A stretch of 64,000 bases of DNA from Candidatus Hydrogenedentota bacterium (GTDB lineage: Bacteria; Hydrogenedentota; Hydrogenedentia; Hydrogenedentales; CAITNO01): contig CAITNO010000055.1 of assembly GCA_903893795.1 (NCBI GenBank), forward strand, positions 62,001 to 126,000. The letters are read 5' to 3'. Below are positions 8,933-17,808 of this stretch, one piece after another; within the stretch, counting starts at the first letter, position 1, and each line of letters opens with the position of its first letter. The notes below the pieces were generated by a model. The model made no database searches and was not told the DNA's origin. It was given only the letters and a program-made list of their open reading frames with translations. The translations under genes were made by a program, and so were the position numbers.

Positions 8933-11179
8933 ATGATCCGTCGCAGCCCCTACATCGTTATGCTCCTGATGCTTGCGGGCCTTTCCCTTTCGGCCACGGC
9001 GCAAAGCTATCGGTTTGACGCCCATCTCGCTGAGGCAAAACAGGTTATGGTTACGCCCACGCCCATCGGCGTCGGCAGCCGTCCCCTGTTCTCTCCGGAC
9101 GGCCCGCTTGCATGGAAGCTCTCGGGCTATTGCCCCGATTCCCAGTGCTGGACCGAAGGGGACCACCTCGTCGCGGTCACCAAGGAGGCAGACCGGATAT
9201 GCAGCCCGCCCCTGGACTTGGAACTGTCCGATGTCGGCTGCCTAGAAGTGGAGCTGCGCGTCGAGGGCCAGGATGCGGTTCAGTTAATCTGTACCTCGCT
9301 GTTTGGAAGGCGATCCTGCGAGATTGCCGTTCCACAGCAGGGCCAGTTCTTCACGGCGCGGATAGACCCCCGCGCGCAGGATGGCTGGCTGTCCTCGCCG
9401 GCCGATGAACTCAATATTGGGGTGAAGGGCGCCGCGCGGCTGGAAATTCGCGCCGTGCGCGCCGTGGCGCCGCTGCTCGTGGTGCCGGTCGGCGTCCGCC
9501 AGCACAAGGTGGGCGATTCACTCCGGCAGACGCTGCACGCCCACTGTCCCATGGCGCTGGAGTACGCCTTGCGCGTTCCCCCGCGCGGCTGCTTTACGGT
9601 GGGCTTGGCCGTGTTTGCCTCGGCCCAGCCGGTTTCATTCCGCGTGGAGCTGCATTGCGGCGATGCCACCACAACACTGCTGACACGCGCGGTCGAGGCA
9701 TCGAGCCAGTGGGCCGATGTGGAGGCCGACCTTTCCGCCTTCGCCGGAAAAGACGCTACTGTCACGCTGGCCGCCTCCTGTGACACGCCGGGGCAGGTGG
9801 CGCTGTGGAGCAATCCGGCCGTGCTCGAAAAGCGGGCGCCCGGCGCACCCGCCCCGCCCAATATCGTCTATTGCGTAGTGGATGCGCTCCGCGCCGACCA
9901 TCTGGATGCCTACGGCTATGGGCGGCAGACGGCCCCGGCCGTGACGGCCCTGGCCGGGGCGGGGGTCCGTTTCGGCTGGTGCCTGTCCCAGGCCACATGG
10001 ACCCAGGTCTCCGTGCCCAGCTATCACGCCAGCGTGGGCCCGCTGGTGCACAAGGTCAATCTCCTGACCGGTGAGAGCGTTCCGCCCTCCCTTGTTACCT
10101 TCCCCGAACTCCTGCGCGACGCGGGCTACACGACCTGCGCCGTGACGGACAACCCCCTTTCCCCGCCCAAGACTGCGCCGCGCAGTGCCTACGGCACGGT
10201 TGTTGATGGAAGCTCCGCCACCACATCGACCGAGCGTGCCACCCGCTTTCTCGAAGCCAACCGGGACCGCCCCTTCCTCCTCTATGTGCACACCATGGAG
10301 GCCCATTGCACCGTTGATTCTTACGACGAGGAGACCACCCGCTACGAGGCCCCGCCGCCGTTCCAGGGAATGTTCTCCTCCGGAAACGCGCCCGTGCCGG
10401 CCGACTACTACGATGACGGCGTGGCCCATGCCAACAAGGATTTCGAGGAGGTTCTTGCGCAGGTAAAAGCCCTGGGGCTCGCGGAAAACACGATTGTCAT
10501 CTTCTCCGCCGACCACGGGGAGGCCTTTCTGGAGCACGGCATGATCACCCACGGTGGCGCGCCCTACGTGGAACTCATCCACGTGCCGCTCGTGATCTCC
10601 TGGCCCGGCGTGCTTCCCGCGGGAAAGGTGTTCAACGAGACCGTTTCCCTGCTCGATGTGGCACCGACGATTCTCGATTATGCGAGCATACCCATACCCC
10701 CGCAGTTCCAGGGCCTGAGTCTGCGCGGACTCATGGAGGGCACCGATGCCCGTCCGTTCCAGGAAAGAACCGTCTTCTCCCACGGCGTGGGTTCTTTCTT
10801 TGCTCCATCGACGGATGAACTGGTGGAGCATTTCTTTCTCGGTCCCATGATGGGTATCAGCCCCAAACTCCTGCGCTTCGTCTACACACGATATTTTGAC
10901 GATGTGTTCAGCGCCGTCCGGCTGCCCTGGGCCCTCTGGCGCAAGTATCCCGACGGTCCCACCCACCTGTACAATCTGGAACTCGACCCTGGGGAAGCGG
11001 CCGATGTGGCCTCCCAGCATCCGGAAACAGTCAGCCAGATGAGCGGACTGATTGACGAACATCGCCGCCATGAAGCGGAATTGAGCCTTCAACTGGGCAC
11101 CTCGGGCAACGGCGAAAGGAACACCATCGACGCGGGCCAGAAGGAGGCGCTCGAGGCGCTGGGTTACTTGGGCCACTAA
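8933..11179 (+). CDS. Alkaline phosphatase superfamily/sulfatase-like secreted protein
   Basis: Signal peptide MIRRSPYIVMLLMLAGLSLSATAQ; PPNIVYCVVDALRADHLDAYGYGRQTAPAV and IFSADHGEAFLEHGMITHGG motifs. Confidence 0.85.
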   Translation: MIRRSPYIVMLLMLAGLSLSATAQSYRFDAHLAEAKQVMVTPTPIGVGSRPLFSPDGPLAWKLSGYCPDSQCWTEGDHLVAVTKEADRICSPPLDLELSDVGCLEVELRVEGQDAVQLICTSLFGRRSCEIAVPQQGQFFTARIDPRAQDGWLSSPADELNIGVKGAARLEIRAVRAVAPLLVVPVGVRQHKVGDSLRQTLHAHCPMALEYALRVPPRGCFTVGLAVFASAQPVSFRVELHCGDATTTLLTRAVEASSQWADVEADLSAFAGKDATVTLAASCDTPGQVALWSNPAVLEKRAPGAPAPPNIVYCVVDALRADHLDAYGYGRQTAPAVTALAGAGVRFGWCLSQATWTQVSVPSYHASVGPLVHKVNLLTGESVPPSLVTFPELLRDAGYTTCAVTDNPLSPPKTAPRSAYGTVVDGSSATTSTERATRFLEANRDRPFLLYVHTMEAHCTVDSYDEETTRYEAPPPFQGMFSSGNAPVPADYYDDGVAHANKDFEEVLAQVKALGLAENTIVIFSADHGEAFLEHGMITHGGAPYVELIHVPLVISWPGVLPAGKVFNETVSLLDVAPTILDYASIPIPPQFQGLSLRGLMEGTDARPFQERTVFSHGVGSFFAPSTDELVEHFFLGPMMGISPKLLRFVYTRYFDDVFSAVRLPWALWRKYPDGPTHLYNLELDPGEAADVASQHPETVSQMSGLIDEHRRHEAELSLQLGTSGNGERNTIDAGQKEALEALGYLGH

Positions 11180-11274
11180 GAAGCGTCCCAAAAGCCCTGA
11201 ATACCGCAGGACTTATGGGGCCGTGTATGATAGGGTCCACCCGGCATGTGCCCGGCCATTGGAGTACGAAATTC

Positions 11275-12204
11275 ATGGCTTTTCTGAAGCGCCACCGTTT
11301 TGCCATTGCCTTCGCGCTTCTTGCCGTTGCCACCGCCGCCGGACTCTACAATCTATTCTCCGCCGACTGGCGCGCCGCGCTGCGTTTCTGGTCCGGCAGG
11401 GGCTGGGTGCTGGGCGCGGCGCTGGGTTTGCAGGCCGTCAACATGGCCCTGGACGACCTCTTATGGCTGTGGCTGCTGGCCGGATTCGGCATCTGGCCGG
11501 GGTTGCGCCGCGGCACCCTGCTTTTCTTTTCGGGATTCGCGGGACTGCTGCTGCCGGCCCAACTGGGGCGCGTCGTGCGGCCCGAGGAAGTGGCCCGGCT
11601 GGGCCATGGCCGCTTTGGCGACGCCGTCAAGGCGGAAGTGATGCAACTCGTCCTAATCACGGTTTCCGCCTTCGCCGCACTCGTCAGCGTGCTCGCGGGC
11701 CTTTGGGACGCCTGGGCGGCCCTGCCGGCCGCCGTACTGGTCATCGCCGGATTCCTGGGTGGTGCGACGCTGGCCCTGAAACTTGTGCCGCGCCTCTCCT
11801 CCATCCTCCCGCCCGGCTATTTCCTGCGCCCGTCCACGGTCGCCGTGGCGTTCTTGTGCGGCGTCGGCTGGCTCATCGGCGGGCTCAGCCTCTATCTGGT
11901 GCTGCGTGGCAGCGTCCCCAACCTTTCCCTGTGGCAGACCCTGTTCATCGCGCCGTCCAACTCCCTGCTCGGTTCGGCCAGCGGCATGCCCGGGGGGCTG
12001 GGCGTGGCCGAAGGCTATCTTGGCGCCGCCTTCCACTCCCTGAGCGTGCCTCCCGAACACCTCGCCCTTGCCGTGGGGGCCTTCCGGTTGATAACGTTCT
12101 GGTTTTGGATCCCCGTGGGATGGGCGGCGCTGACCTGTCTGGGCCGCCTGCCCGTTGCTGCAAGGGCGCACGAAGACATGGCGGAAAATGAAAATGCCCG
12201 TTAA
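11275..12204 (+). CDS. Lysylphosphatidylglycerol synthase TM region/flippase-like membrane protein (UPF0104-like)
   Basis: Multi-TM protein with FFSGFAGLLLPAQLGRVVRPEEVARL and NSLLGSASGMPGGLGVAEGYLGA motifs. Confidence 0.75.
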   Translation: MAFLKRHRFAIAFALLAVATAAGLYNLFSADWRAALRFWSGRGWVLGAALGLQAVNMALDDLLWLWLLAGFGIWPGLRRGTLLFFSGFAGLLLPAQLGRVVRPEEVARLGHGRFGDAVKAEVMQLVLITVSAFAALVSVLAGLWDAWAALPAAVLVIAGFLGGATLALKLVPRLSSILPPGYFLRPSTVAVAFLCGVGWLIGGLSLYLVLRGSVPNLSLWQTLFIAPSNSLLGSASGMPGGLGVAEGYLGAAFHSLSVPPEHLALAVGAFRLITFWFWIPVGWAALTCLGRLPVAARAHEDMAENENAR

Positions 12205-13207
12205 GATACTGCAAACCCTGCGCAGGGCGGCCTATGCCGCCGTCGCCCTGGGGCGCATCTTTATGCTCGGAAAGCGTGTGCCGCTTTTCGTGGCATGGAA
12301 TGTCACCTTCCACTGCAATCTGCGCTGCCGCTATTGCGGCGCCTGCGACGCCCCCAAAGAGGAATTGGACACGGCCGGGGTGCTGCGCAGCCTTGATGAA
12401 CTGTGGGCGCTGGGCGCGCGCTGGGTCACCTTTGGCGGGGGGGAGCCGCTGTTGCGCAGGGACATGGGCGAAATCATGGCCCATGCCCGCAGGCGCGGAT
12501 TTGAACCCTTCATCAGCACCAACGGCTGGCTGGTTCCCCGGCACATGGACGTGGTCCGTTTGGCCAGCCACGTCAACCTCAGTCTGGACGGGCCGCGCGC
12601 CATCCACGACGAGGTTCGGGGCGCCGGGGCATTTGACCATACCCTGGAAGCGGCGCGCCTGTGCCGCGAGGCCGGCGTGCCCGTGTCCTTTCTGTGCACC
12701 CTTTCCAACCTGAACCTCCACAGCGTGGACGAGCTGCTCACCCTGGCCGGGTCGCTGGAGGTGCCGGTCATGTTCCAGCCCGGCACGGCGTGGCTCGATT
12801 CATCGGCCGCGCCCAACCCCATCGCGGCGGAACGCGACGCCTACCGCAGCGCCATGAACCGGCTCATCGAACTCAAACGGCAGGGTCAGCCCGTGGCCAA
12901 TTCCGTGCCCGGCCTGCGCCACCTCGCAAACTGGCCCGACAACCGGCGTGTTTGGTGCGGCGCAGGCAGAATCATGGTCGAGGTCGAGCCCGACGGCAGG
13001 CTGCTCGCCTGCCACCAGTTTGAATTTGCCCGCACCGTCGCCGAAGACGGGGGCGCCACCCATCCCTCCATCACCGAACAGTTTGCCAAGATGACCGCTC
13101 TGCCCGGATGCCCCCAATGTTGGTGCGCGCCGATTGTCGAACTCGCCACCATCTTTTCCCTCCAGCCCAGCGCCATATACGGCGCGCTGCTGCGCTTCTT
13201 CGAGTAA
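12188..13207 (+). CDS. Radical SAM protein
   Basis: CNLRCRYCGAC (CxxxCxxC), TFGGGEPLLR; C-terminal Cys cluster GCPQCWC. Confidence 0.9.
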   Translation: MKMPVKILQTLRRAAYAAVALGRIFMLGKRVPLFVAWNVTFHCNLRCRYCGACDAPKEELDTAGVLRSLDELWALGARWVTFGGGEPLLRRDMGEIMAHARRRGFEPFISTNGWLVPRHMDVVRLASHVNLSLDGPRAIHDEVRGAGAFDHTLEAARLCREAGVPVSFLCTLSNLNLHSVDELLTLAGSLEVPVMFQPGTAWLDSSAAPNPIAAERDAYRSAMNRLIELKRQGQPVANSVPGLRHLANWPDNRRVWCGAGRIMVEVEPDGRLLACHQFEFARTVAEDGGATHPSITEQFAKMTALPGCPQCWCAPIVELATIFSLQPSAIYGALLRFFE

Positions 13208-13300
13208 TCCTTTCCGGACTGGCGACTCGGTGGGAGTGTCAGCATTCCTGATGGCTCCAGACGCAAAAGCCCTATTTTACGGGGGCCAGCCATTCTCCCC

Positions 13301-13335
13301 TGTTTCATGCTGAAACACCCGCTTCATTCTGCAAC
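13301..13335 (+). promoter_or_regulatory. Tandem dyad, candidate enhancer (UAS) for a sigma-54 activator
   Basis: TGTTTCATGCTGAAACA (perfect dyad) followed by imperfect copy GCTTCATTCTGCAAC at 13321. Confidence 0.5.
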
Positions 13336-13445
13336 GGCATTTCCCTGCCCAACATGACTTCCCAAAAGGCGCCGCCGCGATCTCATATCTCATAACTGCT
13401 GTTATGACAATGCGTTGCGCTTTCCTTGAGTCCCTTTCCCTCTTT

Positions 13446-13461
13446 TGGCACGCCCCATGCT
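13446..13461 (+). promoter_or_regulatory. Sigma-54 (-24/-12) promoter upstream of the hsp20 genes
   Basis: TGGCACGCCCCATGCT: GG-N10-GC spacing and one mismatch to TGGCACG-N4-TTGCW. Confidence 0.7.
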
Positions 13462-13557
13462 TTTCCCCAAGTGTCGGGCCGGTAGCCCGGCGCTGAAATC
13501 AGGAACAAGCCCCGGCGCGACACGGGGCAAAAAAGAGAAAGAAAAGGAGAGCAAATC

Positions 13558-14016
13558 ATGGCAACCGTATATTGGGATCCCTTCCAGAACCTGGAAGCCG
13601 TCCGCCGCGAAATGGAGCGCGTGTTTGGCCAGTACGAACCGGCACGCCGCATCTTGGGAAGCGGGTTGTTCCCCGGCGCCTCCCCGCGCTACCCGCAGCT
13701 CAATCTGGCCGAGGACAAGGAAGGCTTCCACGTGGAGGCCCTCGTTCCCGGCGTTGCTCCCGAGAGCATCGAAGTGTCGGTCCTGCGCGACCAGCTCCGC
13801 ATCACGGGCAGCAAGGCCGCCATCAACCCCGACATCAAGCCCGAGGCGTTTCACCGCAACGAGCGGGGCGCAGGCACCTTTACCCGCACTCTCACCCTGC
13901 CGACCGAAGTTGACGGGGACCGCGTGAAGGCCGACTACAAGAACGGTGTGCTGACATTGACGCTGCCCAAGCACGAGGCGTCGAAACCCAAACAGATCGC
14001 CGTCAGCGTCGCCTGA
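13558..14016 (+). CDS. Hsp20/alpha-crystallin small heat-shock protein
   Basis: Alpha-crystallin domain (FHVEALVPGVAPESIEVSVLRDQLRITG ... YKNGVLTLTLPK). Confidence 0.93.
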   Translation: MATVYWDPFQNLEAVRREMERVFGQYEPARRILGSGLFPGASPRYPQLNLAEDKEGFHVEALVPGVAPESIEVSVLRDQLRITGSKAAINPDIKPEAFHRNERGAGTFTRTLTLPTEVDGDRVKADYKNGVLTLTLPKHEASKPKQIAVSVA

Positions 14017-14056
14017 CCCGGCGTGTGAAGACATCAACAACAACCAACCCAAGGAG

Positions 14057-14452
14057 GTGGCTGAAATGAAAGAGACAACGATCCCCGCGAAGGCGGAAAC
14101 GAACGTGCCCGACACCCGTGACGAATCGCGGACGCTCATACCGGCGGTGGACATCTTTGAAACGAACGACGGACTGGTGGTCGTGGCCGATTTGCCGGGC
14201 GTGGAAACCGGCACGGTGGACGTGGGCGTGGAAAAGAATATCCTGACCATCAAGGCCAAGCCCGCACCGGGCCGCACCGAGGACCTGGCCCTGCAGGAGT
14301 TCCGCCTGCTGCCCTACTTCCGGCAGTTCCAGCTCAGCGAAATCGTGGACCAGGAAAAGATCCGGGCCGAGATCAAATACGGTGTGCTGACCATTCACCT
14401 GCCCAAGGTGGCCGAAAAGCAGCCCCGCAAGATTGCGGTCAACATCGCCTGA
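14057..14452 (+). CDS. Hsp20/alpha-crystallin small heat-shock protein
   Basis: DLPGVETGTVDVGVEKNILTIKAKP ... IKYGVLTIHLPK; alpha-crystallin domain. Confidence 0.92.
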   Translation: MAEMKETTIPAKAETNVPDTRDESRTLIPAVDIFETNDGLVVVADLPGVETGTVDVGVEKNILTIKAKPAPGRTEDLALQEFRLLPYFRQFQLSEIVDQEKIRAEIKYGVLTIHLPKVAEKQPRKIAVNIA

Positions 14453-14484
14453 CCGCGCTGACATACCCTTAGCACCCTGCCCAA

Positions 14485-14526
14485 CCCCCCGGCCCGGTCG
14501 AAAGACCGGCCGGGGGCGCCTTGTTT
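14485..14526 (+). terminator. Intrinsic terminator after hsp20 pair
   Basis: CCCCCGGCCCGGTC-GAAA-GACCGGCCGGGGG hairpin followed by CGCCTTGTTT. Confidence 0.7.
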
Positions 14527-14579
14527 GGTCAGGGGTACAATCGGCGCAATGACCCCTTCATGGCAAGCGACAACGGCGG

Positions 14580-14626
14580 TAGGGTGCGTGAAGTGCCGCA
14601 AAGCGGCACGAAACGCACCGTCTTAA
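14580..14626. repeat. Palindromic repeat family 1, single left unit
   Basis: TAGGGTGCGTGAAGTGCCGCAAAGCGGCACGAAACGCACCGTC. Confidence 0.8.
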
Positions 14627-14706
14627 GGTTTTACAATGAGGACGGTGGGTTCCGAAAGGCCTCCATCCAATCGGGCCGCGACTCACTGCGCCGTGAACAA
14701 TAGGCG

Positions 14707-15062
14707 TTGCGCGTGCTACAATTTGGGGGAGCAACAGTGCGCGTGCCAGATGACTTAATTGAACGTTTACCGGGCTGGAGCGGGCCCATAGGGAAAACTG
14801 TTTGCATGCCGGAATTGTCCAGATTCTTGGGAATTGTAATCGGTATTTTCCCGCGTGAGTACCCGCCTTCGCATTTTCATGCCGTGTATGGGGAGCATCA
14901 GATTACCGTGGATATTCAAAGCGGAATCGTGCATGGGGACTTCCCAAAACGTGCGTTGCGGCTTGTGTTGGATGGCTCGATTTGCACAAAGAGGAGCTTC
15001 TTAAAGACTGGGATTTGATTCAGGCGGGGCATCCCGCGAAGAAAATAGCACCCTTGGAGTAA
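14707..15062 (+). pseudogene. DUF4160-type protein, interrupted by an apparent -1 frameshift near 14971-14973
   Basis: N-terminal frame ...ALRLVLDGSIC; frame from 14973 reads WLDLHKEELLKDWDLIQAGHPAKKIAPLE*, the expected family C-terminus. Confidence 0.75.
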
Positions 15063-15066
15063 GGCC

Positions 15067-15312
15067 ATGATACCCAAAGTAGTCGAAGCATTGTATGCTG
15101 GGGAGTATATAATTCACGTTCGTTTCGCCGATGGAACTGAAGGGGATGTTGACTTGAGCCAGGAGCTGTATGGGGAACTGTTTGAGCCGCTGAGGGACAG
15201 GGCAATCTTCAAAGGTTTCACGATTCACCCGGAGTTCCACACACTGTGCTGGCCAAACGGCGCCGACTTTGCGCCGGAATTTTTGTATGAGAAGGCACTG
15301 ATTCCAGCGTAA
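15067..15312 (+). CDS. DUF2442 domain protein
   Basis: EYIIHVRFADGTEGDVDLSQ...FEPLRDRAIFKGFTIHPEFHTLCWPNGADFAPEFLYEKA, typical DUF2442. Confidence 0.85.
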   Translation: MIPKVVEALYAGEYIIHVRFADGTEGDVDLSQELYGELFEPLRDRAIFKGFTIHPEFHTLCWPNGADFAPEFLYEKALIPA

Positions 15313-15457
15313 CCGTCCCGGCAACGAAAAGCAGGGACAGACACGCCTTTCAAACTGCCGAAAGGCGATTCAGTCCCTGTTTTTCGCTTGGTCTTCTTTA
15401 TTCGTTTAAGTGGCACCAATTATGACTCACTACACCAGACCACAGGGAGAGCAACCC

Positions 15458-16558
15458 ATGGCCGCAGCAGGACGTGTCAAGGTGGGGATCATCGGGTCCG
15501 GGTTTGAGGCGGACATTCATGCGGAATCGTTCCGCATCATGCCCGATGCGGCCGAGGTGGTGGCGATTGCCTCGCCCACGGCGGGCCATGCGGCCCGCCT
15601 CGCCGAACGCTACGGCATCCCCCGCGTGTTTACGGATTACCGTGAGATGCTCCGCGAGCCCGACATCGAGATGGTGACCATCACGGCGCCCAATTCCCTG
15701 CATGCGCAGATGACCGTCGACATCGCCAACGCGGGCAAGCATGTGGTCTGCGAAAAGCCGCTGTGCATGACGCTGGACGAGGCCGACCTCATGATCGAGA
15801 CCTGCAAACAGCGTGGCGTGCTGCTGCTGTACGCAGAGGAACTGTACTTCACTCCCAAGTACGTCAAGGCCAAGGAAATGGCCGACCAGGGTGCCTTTGG
15901 CAAGGTCTACCTCGTCAAGCAGAGCGAGAAGCATTTCGGCCCCCATGCAGACTGGTTCTGGGATGTGGAACAGTCCGGCGGCGGCGTGTTTATGGACATG
16001 GGCTGCCACGGTATCGCCTTCTGCCACTGGTTTCTCGGCCGCCCGGCCATCAAGAGCGTCTACTGCCAGATGGCCACCCACGTGTACGGGGACAAGACCC
16101 GGGGCGAGGACGACGTCATCTGCGTCATCGAGTTTGCGAACGGGGCGACGGGTCTGGTCGAGGACAGTTGGGCCCGCCGGGGCGGCATGCAAGACCGCAT
16201 CGAGGTCCACGGCAGCGAGGGGCTGACCCTCGCCGATCTGCACATGGGCAACGCCCTGCCCACCTACAGCGAGCACGGCTACGGCTATGCCGTGGAGAAG
16301 GCCCCGACGACAAAAGGCTGGACCTGGCCGGTCTTCGAGGAATTGTGGAACTACGGTTTCCCGCAGGAAATGCACCATTTTGCACGCTGTGTCCGCGGCG
16401 CCGAGGAGCCCCAGGCCACGGGCGAGGACGGCCGCATCGTCATGGAGGCGCTCTACGCAGGCTACCATTCGGCGGGCACGGGCCGCAAAGTTGCCCTGCC
16501 GTTCCGCCCGGAAGGCGTCCGAATCCCCATCGACCTGTGGAAGCCAAAACAACAATAG
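15458..16558 (+). CDS. Gfo/Idh/MocA family oxidoreductase
   Basis: KVGIIGSGFEADIHAESF nucleotide-binding N-terminus; HVVCEKPLCMTLDEAD (EKP motif). Confidence 0.9.
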   Translation: MAAAGRVKVGIIGSGFEADIHAESFRIMPDAAEVVAIASPTAGHAARLAERYGIPRVFTDYREMLREPDIEMVTITAPNSLHAQMTVDIANAGKHVVCEKPLCMTLDEADLMIETCKQRGVLLLYAEELYFTPKYVKAKEMADQGAFGKVYLVKQSEKHFGPHADWFWDVEQSGGGVFMDMGCHGIAFCHWFLGRPAIKSVYCQMATHVYGDKTRGEDDVICVIEFANGATGLVEDSWARRGGMQDRIEVHGSEGLTLADLHMGNALPTYSEHGYGYAVEKAPTTKGWTWPVFEELWNYGFPQEMHHFARCVRGAEEPQATGEDGRIVMEALYAGYHSAGTGRKVALPFRPEGVRIPIDLWKPKQQ

Positions 16559-16776
16559 GTCGGGGGGGCTCAAGACTGCCATGCCCAAAGGGTGTTTTCT
16601 CAAATCCACCTTCAACGGGGGGTTAATGACATGCCACCCTGTGGCATGACGTGCAACGGCTGTAACCGGGACCTCCCATCGCGCTACAATAGGCCCAATT
16701 CGTAAGCCCCCCGCAGGCTTGTTCTCTGTGGTCGCGGACATACCCTGGTTGCGCCGGTGCGGCGCACCTTTCAAGA

Positions 16777-17808
16777 TTGGCGGACTCCATGGGCGGATGG
16801 GATGTAGAGCTTCATGAAATCGTTATCGTCGGGGCGGGCATGGCCGGCCTGACCGCCGCCCGGACACTTCAAGACATGGGCTTTGACAGCGTTGTCCTGG
16901 AGAAATCCAAAGGGATAGGGGGGCGCTGCGCCACCCGCCGCCTCGGTGAGGGCATCATTGACCACGGCGCCCAGTTCTTTACGGTCCGCGAACCCGCTTT
17001 TCAGGAACTGGTGGACGGGTGGATGCAGCGCGGCGCCGTCCGCGAATGGAGCCGCGTCTTTCCGGTCATCGGCGAAATCACCGAACTTGCCGGACACCCC
17101 CGCTATTGCGGCGTGGAAGGCATGACGAGCATGGCCAAAATCATGGCCGAGGGCCTCGACATCCGCCGTGAACACCGCGTGAAGCGCGTGACCGAGGCCC
17201 GCGGCTGCTGGCAGATTGAGATCGAGGGCGGCGCGCGGATGCGTGCCAGTGTGCTTGTGCTCACCGCGCCGGTGCCGCAGGCCCTGCGCCTGATCAGCGA
17301 TGAAAACACCTGGCGCATCGGCGCCGTGCTATCCCCCCTGCTGGTCATCCACTACAGCCCCTGCTTTACGGCCATGGCGCTGCTGGACGGCCCCAGCGGG
17401 CTGCCCGACCCGGGCGCCGCCCGCGTGGAGGACGGTCCCATTGCCTGGATAGCCGACAACCAGCGCAAGGGCATCTCGCCCGGCGCGGTGGCGGTGACCA
17501 TGCACGCCTCGCGGCGCTTCTCGGAAGAGCATCTCGACCGGGACCCGCAGGAGGTGGCCCTCATTTTGCAGGAGGCTGCCCGACCGCTGCTCAAGGGCAG
17601 CATTGTTGAATGCCGCGGCCACAAGTGGCGCTATTCCGTGCCCTCCTCCATTCTGCCCGTGGGCTGTTTCGAGGTGGACGGCCGGGCGCCGCTCTTTTTC
17701 GCCGGTGACGCTTTCGCCGGCAACCGGGTTGAAGGCGCCGCGCTGTCCGGCCTGGCCGTGGCCCGTGCCGTGGCAAAAGTGGCAAACAAGGGAGGCGGCA
17801 AGGGATGA
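16777..17808 (+). CDS. FAD/NAD(P)-dependent amine oxidase, renalase-like
   Basis: EIVIVGAGMAGLTAARTLQDMGFDSVVLEKSKGIGGRCATRR; C-terminal FAGDAFAGNRVEGAALSG. Confidence 0.85.
   Translation: MADSMGGWDVELHEIVIVGAGMAGLTAARTLQDMGFDSVVLEKSKGIGGRCATRRLGEGIIDHGAQFFTVREPAFQELVDGWMQRGAVREWSRVFPVIGEITELAGHPRYCGVEGMTSMAKIMAEGLDIRREHRVKRVTEARGCWQIEIEGGARMRASVLVLTAPVPQALRLISDENTWRIGAVLSPLLVIHYSPCFTAMALLDGPSGLPDPGAARVEDGPIAWIADNQRKGISPGAVAVTMHASRRFSEEHLDRDPQEVALILQEAARPLLKGSIVECRGHKWRYSVPSSILPVGCFEVDGRAPLFFAGDAFAGNRVEGAALSGLAVARAVAKVANKGGGKG

Noticed and set aside
9635-11191. 518-aa minus-strand ORF
   Set aside because: Antisense shadow of the AlkP/sulfatase-like gene.
13301-13317. TGTTTCATGCTGAAACA as a ParB parS site
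   Set aside because: Arms match parS (TGTTTCACGTGAAACA), and parAB is about 9.5 kb away, but the centre is TGC so the site is 17 bp instead of 16 and half-site spacing is wrong. A second degenerate dyad and a -24/-12 promoter fit an activator site better.
16630-16648. CATGCCAC-CCT-GTGGCATG hairpin between oxidoreductase and renalase-like gene
   Set aside because: Perfect 8-bp hairpin but no T-tract, no second copy and no promoter context; too little to assign a function.
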